NCBI GenBank assembly: GCA_000383715.1
Contig: KB911979.1
Coordinates: forward strand, 58,100-122,099
DNA length: 64,000 nucleotides
Reading direction: 5' to 3'
Origin: Verrucomicrobia bacterium SCGC AAA164-E04
GTDB lineage: Bacteria; Verrucomicrobiota; Verrucomicrobiia; Limisphaerales; AAA164-E04
In this document: one piece after another, positions 62,371 to 64,000 of the stretch
How positions within the stretch are numbered: position 1 is the stretch's first letter
Layout: every line of letters begins with the position of its first letter
Notes under the pieces: generated by a model
Told to the model about the DNA's origin: nothing
The model's input: only the letters and a program-made list of their open reading frames with translations
Databases searched by the model: none
Made by a program: the position numbers and the translations under genes

Positions 62371-64000
62371 ATGTTGATCTCTTTGCGCTCCACGCGGCCG
62401 TTGATTTTTCACCTCAGCCTGATCAGTGCCTGTGTCGGCTTTAGTCTGAGTTGTATGTCCTCTCTGGAGGCTGCCAGTCCAGACTATTCGGTAGCGTCCA
62501 TTCAATCCATGGTTGCTCCTCTGGAAATTTCAAGGGATTATCGTGTTGCGTTATTTGCGGCCGAACCGGAGGTGCTGAATCCTGTAGCCATTAGCGTGGA
62601 TGAGGTTGGTCGTGTTTATCTGGCTGAAACCGATCGTTATCGGGATGCGGTTTTTGATGTGGTAACTCAAAAACCGGAATGGCTTCCCAAAGACCTGTCA
62701 TTTCGCTCTGTTCAAGACCGCACGGACTTCCTGAAGCAGACTTTCAGGCATCATCTGACACCCTTGACGCGAGGTTCTGAGCGGGTTCGATTGCTGGAAG
62801 ATAAAGACAGGGATGGTGCTGCGGAATCGAGTCGGGTGCTGGCTGATGGATTTTCTTCCATTCCAACAGGCCCCGCAGCAGGAATCCTGGCGCATCATGG
62901 TCGAGTTTGGTTTCAGTGTGTTCCCGGGCTGTGGCGTTTAGAATGGGATCCTGAATCACATGCGGTCAACTCAGCTCAAGAATTGCATAACGGATTCGGT
63001 GTGCATGTAGGGGTTTCCGGACATGATTTACACGGCATTACATGGGGGCCGGAGGGACGACTCTATTTTTCCATGGGAGATCGAGGGTTGCATGTCAAAA
63101 CGAGTGAAAAGACATTGCATTACCCAGACACAGGTACCGTTCTGAGATGTGAACCAGATGGATCGAATCTGGAGGTCGTTGCCTATGGACTTCGCAATCC
63201 TCAAGAGATTGTCTTCGATGCCTACGGAAACCTGTTTGCGGGAGACAATGATACCTCGGGCAACGATCAATCGCGGATCATACACATCGTGCCTCACGGT
63301 GATTATGGCTGGAGATGCTCCTACCAGCATATGAAGGGATTTGGTCCGTGGATTGAGGATGGTTTTTGGAAAGGGGATATCGATGATATTCTTTCCTCCT
63401 CAGGCTACGTTTCACAGGGGCCTTCAGGGTTTGCTCTTCACCCTGAAGCTGGATCTCGAAACAACATCCCAGGTCCTTTTTTCATATGCGATTTCCCCGG
63501 AGGGATTCGTTCATTTGATCTAAGCCCAGAAGGGGCAAGTTTCACCACCTCGGATAACCAGAAATGGCTTTGGAATCTCTGGCCGACCGATCTGGCATTT
63601 GGACCGGACGGTGCGGTCTATGTATCGGACTGGGTGGAAGGCTGGCCTCAGCCTGAAAAAGGAAGGGTTTATCGCATTACTGCCGAAGATGAAGCATCTG
63701 CGCTACTGGGTGCGGATGTCAGGTCTGTCATTGCCAGCCTGAATGCCATGGATTCACCTGAACAAGTCGCAGGATTTCTTGGGCATCCGAACCGCTGGGT
63801 TCGAAGAGAAGCTCAATTTCGCTTGGTAGATTTGGGAACCGTTTCCGAACGGGTTTTGGTTGATACATTGAATCAAGAAGCATCTGTTTTTGGACGATTG
63901 CATTCGCTATGGGGATTGAACCAAATGGGACGCACTATCGGTGCTTCTGATCAGTCACGACATGTGAGAGCGGCGCAAACAGGCTTGGCAGATTCTCATG
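62371..64000 (+). CDS. PVC-type propeller dehydrogenase-domain protein (partial, C-terminus off window)
   Basis: 543 codons open to the right edge, starting 20 bp after the fusion gene. A signal peptide or lipoprotein signal (HLSLISACVGFSLSCMSS) is followed by VLNPVAISVDEVGRVYLAET, VRLLEDKDRDGAAESSRVLADGFS, HDLHGITWGPEGRLYFSMGDRG and VVAYGLRNPQEIVFDAYGNL, then a HEAT-like start (QVAGFLGHPNRWVRREAQFRLVDLG). The order matches the 1,020-residue protein at 42.9 kb, so a C-terminal CxxCH is expected outside the window. It is probably cotranscribed with the giant fusion. Confidence 0.88.
   Translation, partial: MLISLRSTRPLIFHLSLISACVGFSLSCMSSLEAASPDYSVASIQSMVAPLEISRDYRVALFAAEPEVLNPVAISVDEVGRVYLAETDRYRDAVFDVVTQKPEWLPKDLSFRSVQDRTDFLKQTFRHHLTPLTRGSERVRLLEDKDRDGAAESSRVLADGFSSIPTGPAAGILAHHGRVWFQCVPGLWRLEWDPESHAVNSAQELHNGFGVHVGVSGHDLHGITWGPEGRLYFSMGDRGLHVKTSEKTLHYPDTGTVLRCEPDGSNLEVVAYGLRNPQEIVFDAYGNLFAGDNDTSGNDQSRIIHIVPHGDYGWRCSYQHMKGFGPWIEDGFWKGDIDDILSSSGYVSQGPSGFALHPEAGSRNNIPGPFFICDFPGGIRSFDLSPEGASFTTSDNQKWLWNLWPTDLAFGPDGAVYVSDWVEGWPQPEKGRVYRITAEDEASALLGADVRSVIASLNAMDSPEQVAGFLGHPNRWVRREAQFRLVDLGTVSERVLVDTLNQEASVFGRLHSLWGLNQMGRTIGASDQSRHVRAAQTGLADSH

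Noticed and set aside
1..64000. CRISPR arrays, tRNAs, rRNAs, transposases, prophage genes
   Set aside because: Looked for on both strands by eye; none found.

Overview
The window looks like chromosomal DNA from a member of the PVC superphylum, most likely a marine or freshwater Verrucomicrobiota. The grounds are several families typical of that group: PSCyt1/PSD1 cytochrome proteins, a DUF1501 protein, 'PVC-type' heme proteins with a CxxCH motif, secreted sulfatase- and ceramidase-like enzymes, and a tail-anchored Ala/Pro-rich protein. They sit among ordinary bacterial housekeeping genes (clpB, rplU-rpmA-obg, uvrC, rex, trxA, floA). I see no tRNA, rRNA, CRISPR array, insertion sequence or prophage. 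Many starts lack a clear Shine-Dalgarno sequence, so several start sites are chosen from protein features.

Layout. 0-6 kb (minus): a five-gene envelope cluster: large substrate-binding/OmpA protein, VWA protein, second substrate-binding/OmpA protein, membrane coiled-coil protein, PspA/IM30 (cut by the window edge). 6.6-10.1 kb (plus): a GH84 enzyme very like the catalytic and stalk part of animal O-GlcNAcase, a GNAT protein like the C-terminal part of the same animal enzyme, and an orphan PTS EIIC permease overlapping it. 10.3-15.7 kb (plus): EF-hand protein, sulfatase, Rex, SGNH lipoprotein, membrane protein/XRE pair. 16.1-19.4 kb (minus): two overlapping CPA2 antiporters with TrkA-N domains. 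19.6-26.5 kb (plus): ClpB, the free-standing C-terminal half of CarB, a TolC-like protein, a Cys-cluster protein. 26.5-29.6 kb (minus): PfkB kinase, an unrecognised protein and a HAD phosphatase. 29.7-37 kb: small secreted proteins, a beta-propeller gene frameshifted at a G10 tract, a convergent gene with a second long G/C tract, thioredoxin, a GspF-like protein, a class V aminotransferase, PAP2 and DciA/DUF721. 37-49.2 kb (minus): a seven-gene secreted catabolic cluster (PPC protein, ceramidase-like hydrolase, PVC heme propeller, PSCyt1/PSD1, DUF1501, WD40, Tat-exported Gfo/Idh/MocA). 49.3-51.6 kb (plus): NfeD, flotillin FloA and a coiled-coil protein. 51.6-53.5 kb (minus): Obg with a large acidic insertion, L27, L21. 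53.9-64 kb: a flippase-like membrane protein, a PhyH dioxygenase, a short UvrC, a GmhA-like isomerase, a giant SGNH-propeller-cupredoxin-cytochrome fusion and a partial second PVC propeller.

How they fit together. The first cluster looks like a dedicated envelope-sensing or repair module built around PspA. The O-GlcNAcase-like pair is encoded as two genes in the same order as the domains of the fused animal protein. The 37-49 kb and 58-64 kb blocks are secreted or periplasmic redox and hydrolase systems of the type PVC bacteria use on complex organic matter. No function has been tested here. All assignments rest on motifs and family resemblance read by eye.
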